Assembly: GCA_945896935.1 (NCBI GenBank)
Contig: CAMDER010000035.1
Span: 1 to 13,284 of the forward strand
Direction of reading: 5' to 3'
Length of the DNA: 13,284 bases
Source: Bifidobacterium breve
GTDB lineage: Bacteria; Actinomycetota; Acidimicrobiia; Acidimicrobiales; Ilumatobacteraceae
The translations under genes and the position numbers were made by a program. Within the stretch, counting starts at the first letter, position 1. Each line of letters opens with the position of its first letter. Below are positions 13,282 through 13,284 of this stretch, in pieces. The notes beneath the pieces were generated by a model. That model was not told where the DNA came from. It saw only the letters and a program-made list of their open reading frames with translations, and did not search any database.

Positions 13282-13284
13282 GGA

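Noticed and set aside
1..13284. Mobile element, CRISPR, tRNA/rRNA or phage features
   Set aside because: No transposase, integrase, direct repeat series, cloverleaf or rRNA-like stretch was seen; gene style and codon use look even along the window.

Overview
This window looks like a chromosomal catabolic locus from an actinobacterium. The evidence is the pair of LLM-class (F420-type) oxidoreductases, the many FadE-type acyl-CoA dehydrogenases and short-chain dehydrogenases, and a gene block that matches, protein by protein, the cholesterol side-chain operon of Mycobacterium and Rhodococcus (the igr region plus fadA5). Base composition looks moderate by eye, roughly low-to-mid 50s %GC (not computed). 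That is lower than mycobacteria and would fit an Acidimicrobiia-type lineage such as Ilumatobacteraceae, but this placement is inference only.

Layout. (a) Positions 10-909 (minus): LLM oxidoreductase of the Rv2161c-like type, divergent from a coupled plus-strand pair: an enoyl-CoA hydratase/isomerase-like protein (940-1707) and a second LLM oxidoreductase of the MSMEG_2256-like type (1707-2735). A palindrome sits in the 30-bp divergent gap. (b) Positions 2714-3571 (minus) and 3595-4494 (plus): two short-chain dehydrogenases, divergent across only 23 bp. (c) Positions 4495-4630: the largest gap (136 bp), with a stop-codon hairpin and a perfect 25-bp palindrome matching the first one at 18 of 20 positions. 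(d) Positions 4631-12089: a seven-gene operon, in order: catalytic-type acyl-CoA dehydrogenase, ChsH2 (MaoC-DUF35 fusion), non-catalytic-type acyl-CoA dehydrogenase, ChsH1, Ltp2, cytochrome P450 and FadA5-like thiolase. Three junctions are 4-nt ATGA overlaps. (e) Positions 12097-13281 (minus): a FadE29/FadE26-like acyl-CoA dehydrogenase, convergent with the operon.

How they work together. By homology, the P450 oxidises the terminal carbon of the sterol tail. After CoA activation (ligase not in the window), acyl-CoA dehydrogenases, a hydratase, an SDR and the FadA5-like thiolase run beta-oxidation. In the last round a heteromeric acyl-CoA dehydrogenase desaturates the 3-carbon side chain, ChsH1-ChsH2 hydrates it, and Ltp2 with the DUF35 domain of ChsH2 performs a retro-aldol cleavage giving the 17-ketosteroid and propionyl-CoA. 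The ChsH1, Ltp2 and FadA5 active-site residues known in the family are all present. Ring-degradation genes, mce4 transport genes and a transcriptional regulator are not in the window.

No tRNA, rRNA, CRISPR array, insertion sequence or phage feature was seen, and no stretch longer than 300 bases lacks a gene. I did not find a wholly undescribed system. The best novel leads are the two matching operator-like palindromes, the rearranged steroid operon with its split acyl-CoA dehydrogenase pair, and the accessory LLM/hydratase/SDR block tied to it by the shared palindrome.
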